A stretch of DNA of 64,000 bases from Chamaecrista fasciculata (GCA_003254925.1 QANZ01043233.1:23674-87673), one strand, 5' to 3'; shown: positions 35,333 to 47,965, counted from the first letter of the stretch. The notes: generated from the sequence alone by a model not told the origin. Numbers and translations are program-made.

Positions 35333-36160
35333 GGCTTAAGTGCACTTTTGGTCCCATAACTATGACAAAGGTTTCATTTTGGTCCCATAACTTTTTTTTT
35401 GCAATTTTGGTGCCATAACTATGACAAAGGTTTCATTTTGGTCCCATAACTTTTTTTGTTGCAATTTTGGTCCCATAACTTCTCAAAAGGTTCCACCGTT
35501 AGTCCCTTGGTGAATTCCATCCATATTTAGCCGTTAAGTATGACGTGACATAGTGACTAGGATCACGATGTGGCAAAATAAGATGAAATGGACTGAAATA
35601 GGATCTATATGCAACATATTAAAACTTATCTATACCCAACCACAATATATACAAAGAGTGGTACTTCCTTTTTCTCGTCAGCCCAACTGGACTTCCTCTT
35701 CCTCGTTCTGCTTCCCGATTTGCCGTCGCCGCCGCTTTGGTCGTTCGACTTTGGCTGAGGATCCCATCGACTTCGTCGGTGCCTTCTGCTTGAAGTCTCT
35801 TCTTCCCCATCAGATTGGTCCCTGTCAGTACCACTCTTTGTATATATGGTGGTTGGGTATAAATAAGTTTTAATATGTTGCATATAGTTCCTATTTCAGT
35901 CCACTTCATCTTATTTTGCCACATCATGATCCTAGTTACTATGCCACGTCATACTTAACGGCTAAATATAAATGGAGTTCACCAAGGGACTAACGGTGGA
36001 ACCTTTTGAGAAGTTATGGGACCAAAATTGCAACAAAAAATGTTATGGGCCTAAAATGAAACCTTTGTCATAGTTATGGGACCAAAATTGCAACAAAAAA
36101 AGTTATGGGACCAAAATGAAACCTTTGTCATAGTTATGGGACCAAAAGTGCACTTAAGCC
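35333..36160. mobile_element. 828-bp near-complete palindrome (foldback element)
   Basis: Two arms of about 332 bp (35333-35664 and 35828-36160) are almost perfect inverse copies around a 163-bp GC-richer spacer. Ends are GGCTTAAGTGCAC and GTGCACTTAAGCC, flanked by TATTTAAA (35325-35332 and 36161-36168). The outer arm repeats TTTTGGTCCCATAACT words. The spacer contains GCCGTCGCCGCCGC-type sequence unlike the AT-rich flanks and may be captured host DNA. Transcription through it would make a long hairpin RNA. Confidence 0.85.
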
Positions 36161-36649
36161 TATTTAAAATTAATATTACAAAAAAATATATTTAAAACCA
36201 TATTTTTATTTTTTAGTGTAACCTCTTGTTACTTTTGTTTTATGATTTTAGAGTCTTTTGATCTCACGTTTTACAAAATCAGAAGTCATGTAATATTTTT
36301 TTTTCCCGACAAGTTTACTAAGACGATTTAAACATTTTTTGCTGCAAAGATAGTATGAAAATGAAAAAAGAAAGTTAAAATATATAGGTTGGCCAAAAAA
36401 AAAAAAGTTAAAATATATAGAAATTCATAATTTAAATTTACATCCTTTTTCAAAAAACAAAGCTGCGGAACTTTATAATGAAGATGATCACAACATGCAA
36501 ACGAGGCTCTACAAGCCTGTATAACCTTAACCAAAAACAGCCTTATTAACTTTTAAATGTTTCACCCAAAAATTGAAAAATGTATATTAACAAAAAAAAA
36601 AAACTCTAAAAAACTAGAAATAATATATGTTCACAAGAACACCTCACCC

Positions 36650-37530
36650 AAACCAAAATTCAAGAGAATGCAAAGAGGATGGATTTCACATTTCAGAGGA
36701 GTTGAATAAGCTTTTGTTTCTTGGAGTTGGATGCTATTGCTTCAATATGGAGTTCAAGCACCAAAAATCTCCATTTGCTATTCTTTTAGTGAATTCTGCA
36801 TTTTAATCATAAGTAAAGTGAATGCAGTGATGGGTTAACTAAATCATCAAGAACAATGTCAATGTTACCAAAAATGTACTCCTGAGAAGCAGATTTTCAC
36901 TTGGACAATGTTTTTTAGTAGGATTTTGGATTTTGCCAAATAAGTAAGAATTATAACAGAGAAATAGAGAATACATGGAATACACAGGTGCAAGTATTTT
37001 GGATTTTTGGATAGAAACGTACCTTCTTCATGAGTTAATGCGAATCATCACCATTCCAAAACTGAATGCTGTGTAAGCTACAAAATGTGATGGACGAGAA
37101 TGCTGAAAACAAGTGAATCAGTACAACTTTTAGAACTGCATCCCTGCATTTTCCAAAAAGCAAGTTGATGCTAAATTGATTTGCTCGAATTACATGAAAT
37201 GGTGAACAAAAATAAATTAAAAATTTCTTGGGATTCCAAGTAGAATAAGCAGATTACCTGAGTTTTTCCTAAGGCGAGAATATTGAGCCAGTAGTGACAA
37301 CCCCAATGAAAGTATTCTTCAAACAACATAATGTACATAACATAGTTAATTAGATCCACGCCCACATACAAACCTAAGATTGTTACTTTGACCTGAATTA
37401 TGAAGTTGTAAATTATAGTACTTTATTAGAAAAATAAACAAAATACCAGAATGTACAGCTAAAATATGCAACATATTATTTTTCCAAAAAGAAAAAACCA
37501 GGAAAATTAATCAGCAAAATAAATTTACAG
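36650..37530 (-). repeat. Resistance-gene 3' flank, duplicated copy A
   Basis: Resembles 40300-40580 (CAAAGCACCAAAA-like, GATGGGTT, ATGTACTC..AAGCAG words) followed by 42030-42480 (TAGAAA..GTACCTTCTT, GAACTGCATCCCTGCAT, TTAGATCCACG-like words). Copy B at 40300-42560 carries an extra repeat between these halves. It looks like the downstream region of a lost CNL gene. No coding frame remains. Confidence 0.6.
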
Positions 37531-39403
37531 GTGTCGGTGTTAGGTGTCTAATCCAACAAATTAAATCCTACTTTCTTTATATTCCTAAAATTGTCGCAAG
37601 TGAGAGTAAGGTCGAATTCACAAGGACATATGACTAATTCAAAGTTCAATTAAACCAATTAAACTTAGAACGAAAAAAAGTTGTAAATTGTGAATTCAAG
37701 TAATGAAAAACTAAAGTAAAAGAGAAGCAAGTTGGTTCAAGAATTCAATTAACAAGAAAAGCAAGAAATTAGGTTTAGAAAATTCAACAATAAAAACATC
37801 TACCGGGTTGTATATTGAAATAGAGTTTCTCAAGTTAATCATTGACAAAACATCTTAAAACCTCAAGTTTGCTTAGCTTGAAGAAAAATCAGATTTCATC
37901 AATATCTGATATCTCACAAAAATTAGAAGTTGGAAACGTCCTATCTTCATTTATCTCAAATTCTTAAGCAAACGACTCTCAAATTCAAGAACAATTAAAA
38001 CAAGAGATGAACTAAGCCTAATTTAACTAGGTCTCAGTGGTGGTAGCTAAATTAGATCCACAACCCCAATGAAAGTATTCATTCTCACAGATCAGGGGTG
38101 GCAAATGGTTGGATTGGATTGGTTTTGGGTTGGGTTGTAAATGGTTGGGTTATAAATGGGTCATTGACCCATTTATGACCACCCATTTATATTTTCTAAA
38201 TGGGTCATGGGTGGGTCATGACCCATAAAATTAAGGGTTGACCCAACTCAACCATGAACTCATCTTAAAGTATTTATATTATTTAATTTATAAACTAATT
38301 AATTAGAATAATTTTTAAATTATTCAAATTTAGGACTAAATAGTATTTTTTTTTCAGATTTTGGACTGATTTACAATTTCCACCTTTTTCATATTTTTAA
38401 AAATTACATTTTGACCCCAATTTTTTTAAAAAATGTTCATTTTAGTCCTCAAATATCATGATCTAGGGACTTTTTGTAAATTTTGAAAATATTTAGGGGC
38501 ATTATGTAATTTTTGCAAAAATTTGCAAAATTCATCTTCCTTCCACTTAACTCACAGTTTGGTGGGACTAAAAGGCATTTTTTTTTTCAAATTTAGGACT
38601 AATCTGTAATTTTATCCTTTTTCCAATATTTTTCAAAATTACAATTTTGGTCCAAATTTTTTTTTATAATTTTCATTTTAGTCCTCAAATATTATGGTTT
38701 AGGGACGTTTTGTAAATTTTGAATTTTTTTGGGAGGCATTTTGTAATTTTTGCAAAAATTTATGAAATTGCATATTTACCCCCTTTTATGAAACTACGTA
38801 GTTTTGATACAAATTTGGGTTGAGTTGGGTAACCCCATGGGTTTTACCCAATCCAACCCAAATTTTAATGGGTCAATTTTGAACCCAACCCATCTTAACC
38901 CATTATCTAAATGGGTTGGATTTGGGTTGGTTGGGTTGGTGGGTAATGGGTTGAGATAGCCACCCCTACATTCATCCAAGATAATCAGAAATTAAAACAG
39001 AGAGAGAATCAAAACTCAAGAGAAAATAAATTTCATTAAGCTGAAAACATAGTCTCATAACATGACATCCTCCAAATCTTTATACAACATAGCTAGATTA
39101 GAGGCCTAGCCTCTAATATTCATAACTAAAACAAGATTAAAGCTAAGAGAAGGAAGAAAACTAGCAAATCTGAGCAGAGAGTGAACAAATGGCGGACTGG
39201 GTCCTTCAAAACGATCTTCTAACGAGCTCCCTGCTTCAGCTACTGCAATATGAGTGAATGAGCCCCTCTAATCCAAAACTTTCCCTTTAATATCCATCCA
39301 TTTCCTAAAAGAAACCTTTGACACATGCTCTCCACTAAATGAATCAGATATTTTACTTGAGAAGGGGTGCACAGGTGGCGGCAACAGATTGGTCCCTAAA
39401 AGA
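37531..39403 (+). mobile_element. Dispersed repeat, probable LTR, copy 1 (with nested hAT-like element)
   Basis: The reverse of this block matches 40906-41995, including CACTGAGACCTA, CAAGCTAAGCAA, GTCAATGATTAACTTG and GGATTAGACACCTAACA words. It starts near TGTTAGGTGTCTAATCCAAC and ends near CACCTGTGC/GGTCCCTAA-type sequence seen inverted in the partner. TG at the start and length suggest an LTR, but no TSD or internal region was found. A separate element (38095-38968) interrupts it. Confidence 0.55.
38095..38968. mobile_element. hAT-like element rich in TGGGTTGG
   Basis: Ends AGGGGTGGCAAATGG and GATAGCCACCCCT are partly inverse. Subterminal regions are runs of TGGGTTGGGTTG and its inverse. 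The middle has repeated TTAGTCCTCAAATAT / GTAATTTTTGCAAAA words. It is absent from the matching position of the partner repeat at 40906-41995. No clear 8-bp TSD was found. Confidence 0.6.
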
Positions 39404-39924
39404 AAAGAAAATTCAGATTAAAAAGTTACTGCAGTAAAAAGGGGAATTAGTCCTATGTCCATAACAAACTGAAATGGGCAATTTAAGAGAGGAAATGACC
39501 AGCTAACAAAAACCAAAGCAAATAAGCTAAAGAGTGGAATAAGTGACTACGAAAAAGAGGTAATTTGGGTTAGAAAAATGTACAAGATAGAGCTGCTAAC
39601 AGTCAGTAAATATATTTAAATGTTCATTATATTTCATAAGACAAACCACATATAAATACATGCAAAGAATGTTTTCAATCTATAGTTATGTCAACTAGCT
39701 GATTCTATACATAGATGATTCTATATTGTCTTTTCTGCAATCAACTACAGCTTGGGACATACTGAAATGCTTAGTTCTTTGGACAACTATCAGATTCCTG
39801 CAGTAAAAAATAATAATATGGTGTGGATTTTGAAGAGTATTTGAAATCAACCATGTCTAATGGACAGTCTTTCTAAGCGAATGTGACAATGAAGCTTGAG
39901 ACTTCAGTGTGTGCCATGGACTGA

Positions 39925-40020
39925 TCAATCACAGACTCCAACATATGATCTCATGAAATTCCTAGACTGCTCAATGAAGGCGGTACCTCTTGCTCATCCA
40001 ACTCTACATTCTGAGTTATT
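39925..40020 (-). pseudogene. LRR relic of a second CNL resistance gene
   Basis: About 95 bp match the - strand LRR-coding DNA of the broken CNL gene at about 44205-44300: both share CACAGACTCCAACAT, CAATGAAGGCGGTA and CTCTTGCTCATCCAAC / CTCTTGCTCATGCAAC. Its neighbours on the left also resemble the CNL gene's 3' flank. NB-ARC and the rest of the LRR are absent. This is therefore a deletion remnant of a tandem duplicate, not a gene. Confidence 0.75.
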
Positions 40021-40299
40021 GCGAACAAAAATTATTAAGTAAAAAAGTGATGATATATCATGATAAATAAAAGTTTCAAAAATTGCGTTCTACATTTCTT
40101 AAACACAGTTTGAAAAATTTTATAATAAGGATAAATATATATAGTATAATAAAAAAGTGTTCTGAACTAGAAAAACACAATCTTTAAAACAGAGATGTTT
40201 CAACCTTATTGAAAAACAAACTTATTAACCCCCAAGTTTTTCAACAAAAAAAAAAACAAAAATTAAAAACTCCTGGTAAAATAATAATAATGTTCACTG

Positions 40300-42560
40300 G
40301 ATAAACAGAAAATGAGAGTTATAAATAAGAGAGTGGATTTTAGTATTTTACATTTCAACAGAGTCAAAAGAGCTTTCCCTTTTGGATTTCAATGCTTTCA
40401 TCTGGAGTCAAAGCACCAAAACTCCTCATTTTCTCGCTCCTCTTTTGTTGATACTGCAATTTTTCCAAAAGAAAGTATAATAAGTGAAGAGATGGGTTGG
40501 CTATAGCATAGATTCTGAATGTAAAAGAGAATGTACTCTTCAAAAGCAGGATTTGATATGCATAGTGTTTTAGAAAGGAAACTATTTCTGATTCTAAGTG
40601 TTATTGTTTAAACAATCTGATTACAGAGAAGTATCTTTAAAATCTTTGGTTTATTTCTTATTTATTCCCAATAGGAACACAAGAAGGATCACCAGCTGAA
40701 AATAATGTTAGCAACTCTAATGTACATATTTTCAGACCAATTTACCTTGTTTTATCATGTCACACAACTCACTTTGTAGTTATTTTGTCTAGTTATTCAC
40801 TTCTGGTTGCTTTCTCTCATTTCTGCCCCTTTTTGATGCTGTTATGGGCATAACAAATACTCAGTTTTTACTGAAGATCTTTATTGCGTTTTTCTTTTTC
40901 ATTTTAGGGACCCAATCAGTATTTGCCACCTGTGCAGCCCATTTCAAGCAAGTTTCTGGCCCATTTAGTAGGGAACACGTGCCCTACATGTGCTGAGGGT
41001 TTCCTTTATGGAAAGGGAGACATATTTAAGGAGAGATTTAATTTTGTGAGAGGGGAGGAGACGCAAGAGAGTGGCTGAGAAGGGGAGCTCGTTTTTGGAA
41101 GAACCCAGCCTTCATTTCTCCATTTTCAGTCCAGTTTGATTGTTCCTTCTTCTTCTCTTTAGCTTTTGTTTTGTGTAGTTATGGATTTTAGAGGGTAGAC
41201 CTCTAATCTAGTTAGGTTGTGTAAAGACTTGGAATATTTCATGTTTTGAGACTGTTCTGTTTTTAATGAAACTTTATTTCCCTTGAGTTTGACTGTTTCT
41301 CTACTTTAATTTCTTATTCTCTTGGATGGATGATGTTAGAGGGCCCCTAATTGTAGTTCATTCTTGAAGAATATAGTCATCTAGGCTCAAATACGTTTAT
41401 GTTTGTTGCTTAGGGAAGTGACACTTGCTTTAAGAGTAGATTTACTCTATTTCTATTTTTGAGGCATGAGAAAGAATCTCTAATTTGGTTAACCACTGAG
41501 ACCTAACTGAATTTGGCTTAGTTTATCTCTTGAGCTTATTGTTCTTGAACTTGAGAAACGTTTTCTTGTTAGTTTGAGACAAATGGAATTAGGACGTTCC
41601 TATTTCTGAATTTTGTGAGATTTTGAATGAATTTGAATTGTTCTTTCAAGCTAAGCAATTTAAGGGTATAAAGTATTTTGTCAATGATTAACTTGGGAAA
41701 TTCCATTTCAATACGCAACCTAGCTAGATGTTTTTATTACTGAATTTTCTAAACATATTTTACTGTTTTTCCTCTTGTTCATTGAAATTCTGAAATCATT
41801 TGCTCTTCACTCATTTTATTTTTCATCACTTGAAGTTCATTTTATAACTCTTCCATTTTACAATTGAATTGGTTCCATTAAACTCATTTTTAGTCATCTC
41901 TCCCCAATAGATTCGACCCTACTCACCACTATTTACAAGTTTAAGAAGGATAAGAAAGTAGGATTTAATTTGTTAGATTAGACACCTAACAAATAACACA
42001 ATCTCAGCATCTGCCAAACAATCAAGAATCATAACATAGAATACATGGAGTATTTATTAAGTGGAGATTAGATTTTCAGATAGAAACTGGTCTAGAAATG
42101 TACCTTCTTTTTATGACTTTTTGCATGTGAATCATCCACCATTCCAGTTTGAGTACTTTGTAACATTCATGAACTCACATCTACTGAACTGCATCCCTGC
42201 ATAAAGCTTAAAAGCAATTAGATTCCATTATTTCTTATTAAACAAAGGTCTATTTAATGTTTCTATTGATTTTTCTTAGTTTCTGAACATTATGGATATA
42301 AGTAAATACTTAATTGTTGATAACCAGAAGTGAAAAAGTAAATTACATGAGTTTTTCTTCTGAGGCATAAAAGTTAAGCCAGTAAACAATGAGCATCCCA
42401 AGCAAAGGTTACTTCCACCCACAAGAAGTATTTGATCTATATGTGGATGTAAGCATCATTAGCTGAGTCCGTTACCTAGATAAGAATTCTGAAGCTGTTA
42501 ATTGTACTATTGAACAAGAAAATGAAAAAGAAAGAAAATCTACAAGTCCCAGCAAAATAT
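40300..42560 (-). repeat. Resistance-gene 3' flank, duplicated copy B (interrupted)
   Basis: Matches copy A (36650-37530) in two blocks, 40300-about 40580 and about 42000-42560, with the 40906-41995 repeat inserted between. Apart from that insertion it is non-coding. Confidence 0.55.
40906..41995 (-). mobile_element. Dispersed repeat, probable LTR, copy 2 (inverted)
   Basis: Inverse of 37531-39403 without the nested element. On the + strand it runs from TAGGGACCCAATCAGT to GATTAGACACCTAACA. A TATA-like ATATTTAAGGAGAG and an ACTTTATTTCCC tract occur inside. Orientation was chosen to match TGTTAGG as the 5' end. Not coding. Confidence 0.55.
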
Positions 42561-43355
42561 ATGTAAAATCTTTATTTTCCCATGGAAAGAAAAAAACAAT
42601 AAAATAAGAAAAATAGGTTTAGATATGTCACTACAGTATATGCAAAAAATTCATTATATTCAACATCACAAATAACATATCAGCATATAACTACTTTTAT
42701 TAAGAACCACAAATCATGGATGAGCACTTCAAGTGAGGAAAGGTTGCAATCAATTATGTCCTAGGAAATGTTTTCATGGAATTGATGCATGCCATAGTTA
42801 TATTATATCAACTAACTAATTCAAGCCAATTTGATGAAAAAATTTATAGTGGTAAGTATGGAAACTTATACAGAAACATTCAAAACCTAAGTTGATATAC
42901 CTCAATGCCGAAATTATAAAGTTATAAATTCTAAAACTGTGAAAAATATATCAGTATCCAATTTGAGACGTACTCTTTGATCATCTAAATTTATCAATGA
43001 AAATAACATTAAAAAAAAAAAAGCAGCTGTGCTAAATTGTGGGATTGTAAAAAAATAATAAGGGTAAGACAAAAAAAAATGGAAGAAGAATAAAGAAAAT
43101 GGCTTAAGAGTTTCACCAAATATTTGTGACAAACCATACACAAATAACGTTCTTTAGACAGAAGCAATTAATCCAATCAAGGATGTTTTCAATAATATTA
43201 TAAACAGATCATAAGAATATTTACATGGAATTAGAATTGTATCTACATGTAGAATCATGATCTAGCAAAAGAAAACACTTGGATCCAAATTAACAAGTAG
43301 AACAGAATGCAAATAGAATACCTGCAAAATTCCAAATGTATCAAATGAAATTCAT
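42561..43355 (-). other. 3' flank of the CNL gene, no further gene
   Basis: AT-rich, with poly-A runs and words shared with 39404-39900 (AATGTTTTCA, ATAGTTAT..TCAACTA). It probably contains 3' UTR and possibly 3'-UTR introns. No coding frame was recognised. Confidence 0.4.
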
Positions 43356-46300
43356 TCATTCGATGAGGTGACCAGATTGCTGGAATGTGGAAATTTTGGG
43401 CCTTATCTCCTCATTCTTCTTGCTGCACCATCCTTCAAGCAAATCACACTTCCAAATAATGAGCTTTCTTAGAGAACTGGGCAGCATCTCTGCTGTCAAT
43501 TTCTGTAGCTTGGGACATCCAGAAACCGTCAATTGTTGGAGGGAGGTTAAATGCTGAAGCGCTTGGCAGTTCAGTGTGTAAAGGCTTGATATGTAAAAGA
43601 GATTCAGAGTGGTAAGTGTAGCAGGCAGCTGAGAAGAACCCTCTGGGAAACACGTCACAATATCATTGCCACCCCAGATTGTAAGGGAGGTGAGATTTGG
43701 TAGGTGCCACTCTCTCTGACGAATTAACAACTCGTCACAGTGTTCTATTTCAAGTTCTGTTAAAGAAGATGGTAAAAACCCATTTGGAAATGGCTCAACT
43801 CTTGGACATCGGTGAATTGATAGAGATTTTAGATTTGGGAGAAGGTATTCCGTGTCATCAGACAACCACTTTAGATTCTTGCAATCAGATAGAGAAATGC
43901 GCTGGAGGTTTTGGAGAGGAGTGTTTGAGATCAAAACAGAAAAGAGATTTTCACATCCGTGGATTTTGAGGTGGTTCAGAAAGGGGAAGATTTGTACTGG
44001 GATGGATGTGAGTGTGTCACAGCTAGTTGTAATGGACAAAACTTCAAGGGACATATGGCATTGTTGCTCGGGAAATTCTACTTGTTTACAATTAGTTATT
44101 GAAAGCTTTTTTACTGACTTGGGAATATGAACCACAGGAAGTGACATTACATTGGTACAATCAGAGAATTGTAATTCTTTTAGATGAAGAAATTCAGTGT
44201 AACATGGACTCAAACACAGACTCCAACATGCCATCTCCTGATATTTCTAGATTGTGCAATGAAGGCGGTAGCTCTTGCTCATGCAACACTACATCTTTAC
44301 TTCTCGATATTTTTAAATACCGAATTTTTGAACACATTGGGACAGAAGAAGCAAGCATTGGACATTGATCAATTATCAAAGTGTCTAAAGAAGAAAGCTG
44401 GCAGGGTAAATCTCCAGTTAATTTGGGACATTCAAATATATGAAGATGTTGAAGTTTAGGAAAAGCTTCCATCTCAATTGAATTCCAACTTTCCCAAGAA
44501 TCCATACGTGAAATTTTAAGACATTCAAGGGATACAAATGGTATCACTGAGGCAAAAACATCACCCTTGAAAAACTCTACACCGATAGTCAACACCCTCT
44601 CAAATCCAACAATATGCAGTTCCTTCAGGGCTGGTAGCTGCCCAAGGGGAGGAAGCATCCAACAGTTTTCACAATTAATAAGCCTTAGTTGAGTCATGTT
44701 GTTGAAGGAGCAGTGTCCTACCCAATCTGGAAATTTCGTACCCTTATAACCATGAATTGTCAACTGTTCTAAATTCCTATGAGGCTGTAGCTTGTTAATA
44801 ATATCTTTTTCAACATGTGAATCTTTGATGCAATCATTAGAAGACCATGAAAATGCTAGAGTTTTGATGTTCTTCTTTTCTATCATTCTAGCCTCGTGGG
44901 CTTCCTCACTTTTCTCAATCTTGTGTAGTCCAGTAATTGTAAGAGAATTTCTAAGGTTTTGAAGTTCTCCCAGTTCTCGAATTGTGCTGCTCCCTTGCTC
45001 TCTGCCAACCATGAATTCACTTAGAATCTGTAAATTTTTTAACTTATTCATTCCTCTGGGCATTTTTTCCAAAGAAGCAACTGGAAATACAAGATACCTC
45101 AAGTTAACAAGATCTTGCATATCATTTGGCAACTTCTTGAGCTTGTAACAACCATGCAACTTTAGTGTCTCTAGCTTATACAAATTGCAGAATGAATCGG
45201 GCAAACTTACAATATTTGTATAAGATAGATCCAAATAACGTAGAGAGATCAATTCACCAATTGAATCAGGTACCGTTTTTAAAGCTCGAAAACTTTTGAA
45301 AGATAAAGTTCTCAAATACTTTAAATCTAAAAGCATGATAGTGTTTCCAATAGAGCCAGGAGGCCATTGAGAATCAAATCCTATAATTGTGCGCATGGCT
45401 TTTTCTCTCTTGAGAAACTGAAAGTCATCTGTACTTGGAAAATTTAAATTGAAATAAGACAAATGACGTGCCCTACTGCTGATTTTGTTTCCTTCACCTT
45501 CCTTTAGTCTAAAGAAGAAGTCTCCACCGACAGAAATTATCAAGTCATGAATGAGGTCATGCATAACAAAACATTCATTAACCTCACTTGAGGGCTGAAA
45601 GAATGACCTTGAAGTTAAATCATCAAAGTAGTCATAACCAACCTCTTCTAAAGTCATCCTTCCTCTGTTAGATGGTTGCAAAAATCCCTCTGCCATCCAC
45701 ATCAAGACCAAATCCTCCTTATCAAATTTATAACCCTTTGGAAACAAGGAACAATATATAATGCATTGTTTCAAATGAGGAGGAAGATAGTGATAGCTAA
45801 CTCTTAAAGTTGGGATGAGCTCGTCATCTACTAAGTCCCATATATCATTTTTCAATATAACATTCCATTGCTGGACAGGCTTTGATCGAAAAAGTCCCCC
45901 TAATGCTTTGGCAGCCAAAGGCAATCCTTTGCATTTGCTAACAATATCTCTGCCATTTTTTTCTAACCATTCATCAGAAGAAGAGTCTCTAGAAGGGCAG
46001 GAAGCATGTGTTGAAAATAGTGACAAGCAATCTTCATCTGACAAGAGACCTAAACGATAGAATGTCGGAATAGTTTTAACCATTGAAGCAACTCTTTCAC
46101 TGCGAGTTGTAACAAGGATTTTACTTCCTTTCATACTATTGTGAAAGGGAATCATTAAAGTATCCCAGTCAGTGTATTTGTCATTCCAAATATCGTCTAG
46201 AACAATCAAGAACTTCTTGTTCGACAACTTCTCCTCCAAATCAATTTGAAGAAGATTAAGATCCATCATATCAAAAGCATGATGAGGACTGATGACCTTT

Positions 46301-47057
46301 ATTATAGTTTGTGTTATTTTCAACACATCAAATGCTTCAGACACACAAACCCACGCTTCAAAATCAAAGTTACGCTTCACATAATCATCATTGTACACTA
46401 GTTGGGCTAAGGTTGTTTTCCCTATCCCTCCCATGCCCACAACAGGAATCACAGATAATTTATCATTATCATCAGACATGAGTTCAATTATAGCCTCTTT
46501 TTCCTTCTCCCTTCCATAAACATCCGATACCTTCACTCGAGATGTTGACTGAATCCTTCTTGACAAGATTTTAGGCTCAACATCAGTTTTCAAACCAAGT
46601 AAATCTTTCTGAGCCACAATGAATTCTATTTTAGCAGTGATATCTTCTAACTTATTGGCCATGTCTGCATCATGCACAGTAAGAGAAGAGGCAGAGGAGA
46701 AATTACAGACCTGAGAAACGTCATCTATGAAATCCTCCACTTGATAAACAGCATCTCTGAGATCATCAAGCCATTCCTTCACACCAGGATCCTTAAACTG
46801 TTTAATCTCTGCGTCATTAAGAACAGCTCTTGCAGCATTCGTTCGTAGAGCTATTTACTCGATCGCAGACATTTCTGGAACACCTCTAACAGAGGGACAA
46901 ATAGTCAATTTTGAGGCTTCAATCGATGAAGTAAGTTGTTGTCGAGTTTCTTTCCACCGATGAAATTGAGAAATTCAGGATTGCGTCGTGGTGTTAGTCT
47001 CTCGAAAAGCACTCCAAACACTGCTTGAAGAATCGCTCCACCCACAAGTTCAGCCAT
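43356..47057 (-). pseudogene. CC-NB-ARC-LRR (RPP13-like) resistance gene, broken twice
   Basis: The ATG at 47057 opens MAELVGGAILQAVFGVLFER, the standard CNL start, but this frame stops after about 50 codons (46905). Coding resumes in another frame near 46847 ([20 protein letters not shown]) and runs to 44194. It includes EDVID-like VEDFIDDV, P-loop GMGGIGKTT, kinase-2 FLIVLDDIW, RNBS-B KILVTTRSERV, GLPL (CKGLPLAAKALGG), RNBS-D and MHD (FVMHDLIHDL) and many LRRs. A TGA at 44196-44194 then breaks it. The remaining LRR continues in the next frame (44195 to 43356, ends CSKKNEEIRPKIS), the normal C-terminus. The family acts as intracellular pathogen sensors. All NB-ARC motifs are intact, so the breaks look recent. 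The second could be a one-base sequencing error; the first, about 70 bp of extra sequence, is harder to explain so. Confidence 0.88.
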
Positions 47058-47514
47058 GCTCGATCGATCTTTTGGGATTGGAATTTGAGATATTTTTGGG
47101 TAAAAGATGAGTATACGAAAATGTAATAAGTGCTTGCAATGATTCCACGAGATGCTCAAAATTCAGGATACCCATCATCGATTCCTTTCGTTTTCACAAG
47201 AGTGTCCCACACGCATGCAAATTTCAAATGTGGGTATCCACATTTGGTAATTTTAATCAATGCAAGCAAATAATTACTAGTAAGGGGTAAGAGAAGGAAA
47301 AAGAGAAGAAATCTGGAACGGAGAATTATCAATTCATCACTCGTGCGTGCCAAAGTCTAGATGAAAAGAAAAATCTCTGGAGAATGGAGATTACTAGTAA
47401 TAATAAGGGTTGTTTGATGCTGAAAAATGACCTCAATAGTGAAGCAAACAGGCGAAGATTAAAAGGAGAAAAATATAAAACCTTCCGTATTGTTTTAACA
47501 TTTTTCAAGGTCAC

Positions 47515-47965
47515 AAACTCATTTTGATCACTAATATTTATCTTGAATTTCATTTTGGTCCCTATTATTTTTATGTTTCATTTTGCTCCTTTATAAGTTC
47601 CACAATTAGTCACTAACTACTTAATGTGATTGTATTTTGTTTCAAGTTCAAATGTAATTAAATTGGAGATATGAGTTACTCATGAGTTCTTTCTCTTCCA
47701 AGTTCATCACGTAATGAGGTTAAATTTAGCTTTGAAAGTAAGTTGCTCGTTTCATGGAATTGGTCATATCTCTCTTATTCTAAGTCCAAATGCTACAAAG
47801 TCGGAGTTATGAGTAAATCTTGACAAGTTATTTCTCTGTCCAATTAAGTCAAACGAGGTCAAAAAAATACTCCAAAAAAGGTTTGATCAAAATATCAATA
47901 CCAAATTTCACATTCTTATTAGATCTCGTTTGTTGACAGTTCCAACTGAGTAAAAAAAAAATGTT
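47515..47965. mobile_element. One-armed Mutator-like foldback fragment
   Basis: Begins GGTCACAAACTCATTTTGATC, TTTTGGTCCCTATTATTTTT and continues through GAGTTCTTTCTCTTCCAAGT, CGTTTCATGGAATTGGTCAT and CTCGTTTGTTGACAGTTCC. This follows the left arm and centre of the 4149-4980 element. The right arm is missing. Confidence 0.6.

Noticed and set aside
38794-38979. 61-codon Pro/Asn/Thr-rich - strand frame
   Set aside because: Translation of TGGGTTGG repeats in the hAT-like element.
43697-44459. Overlapping + strand frames opposite the resistance gene
   Set aside because: Shadows of the LRR coding strand with no independent support.
46845-46920. Intron as an explanation for the first break in the CNL gene
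   Set aside because: The segment is only about 70 bp, lacks a GT donor at the HRLK end, and related CNL genes of this type usually have no intron there.
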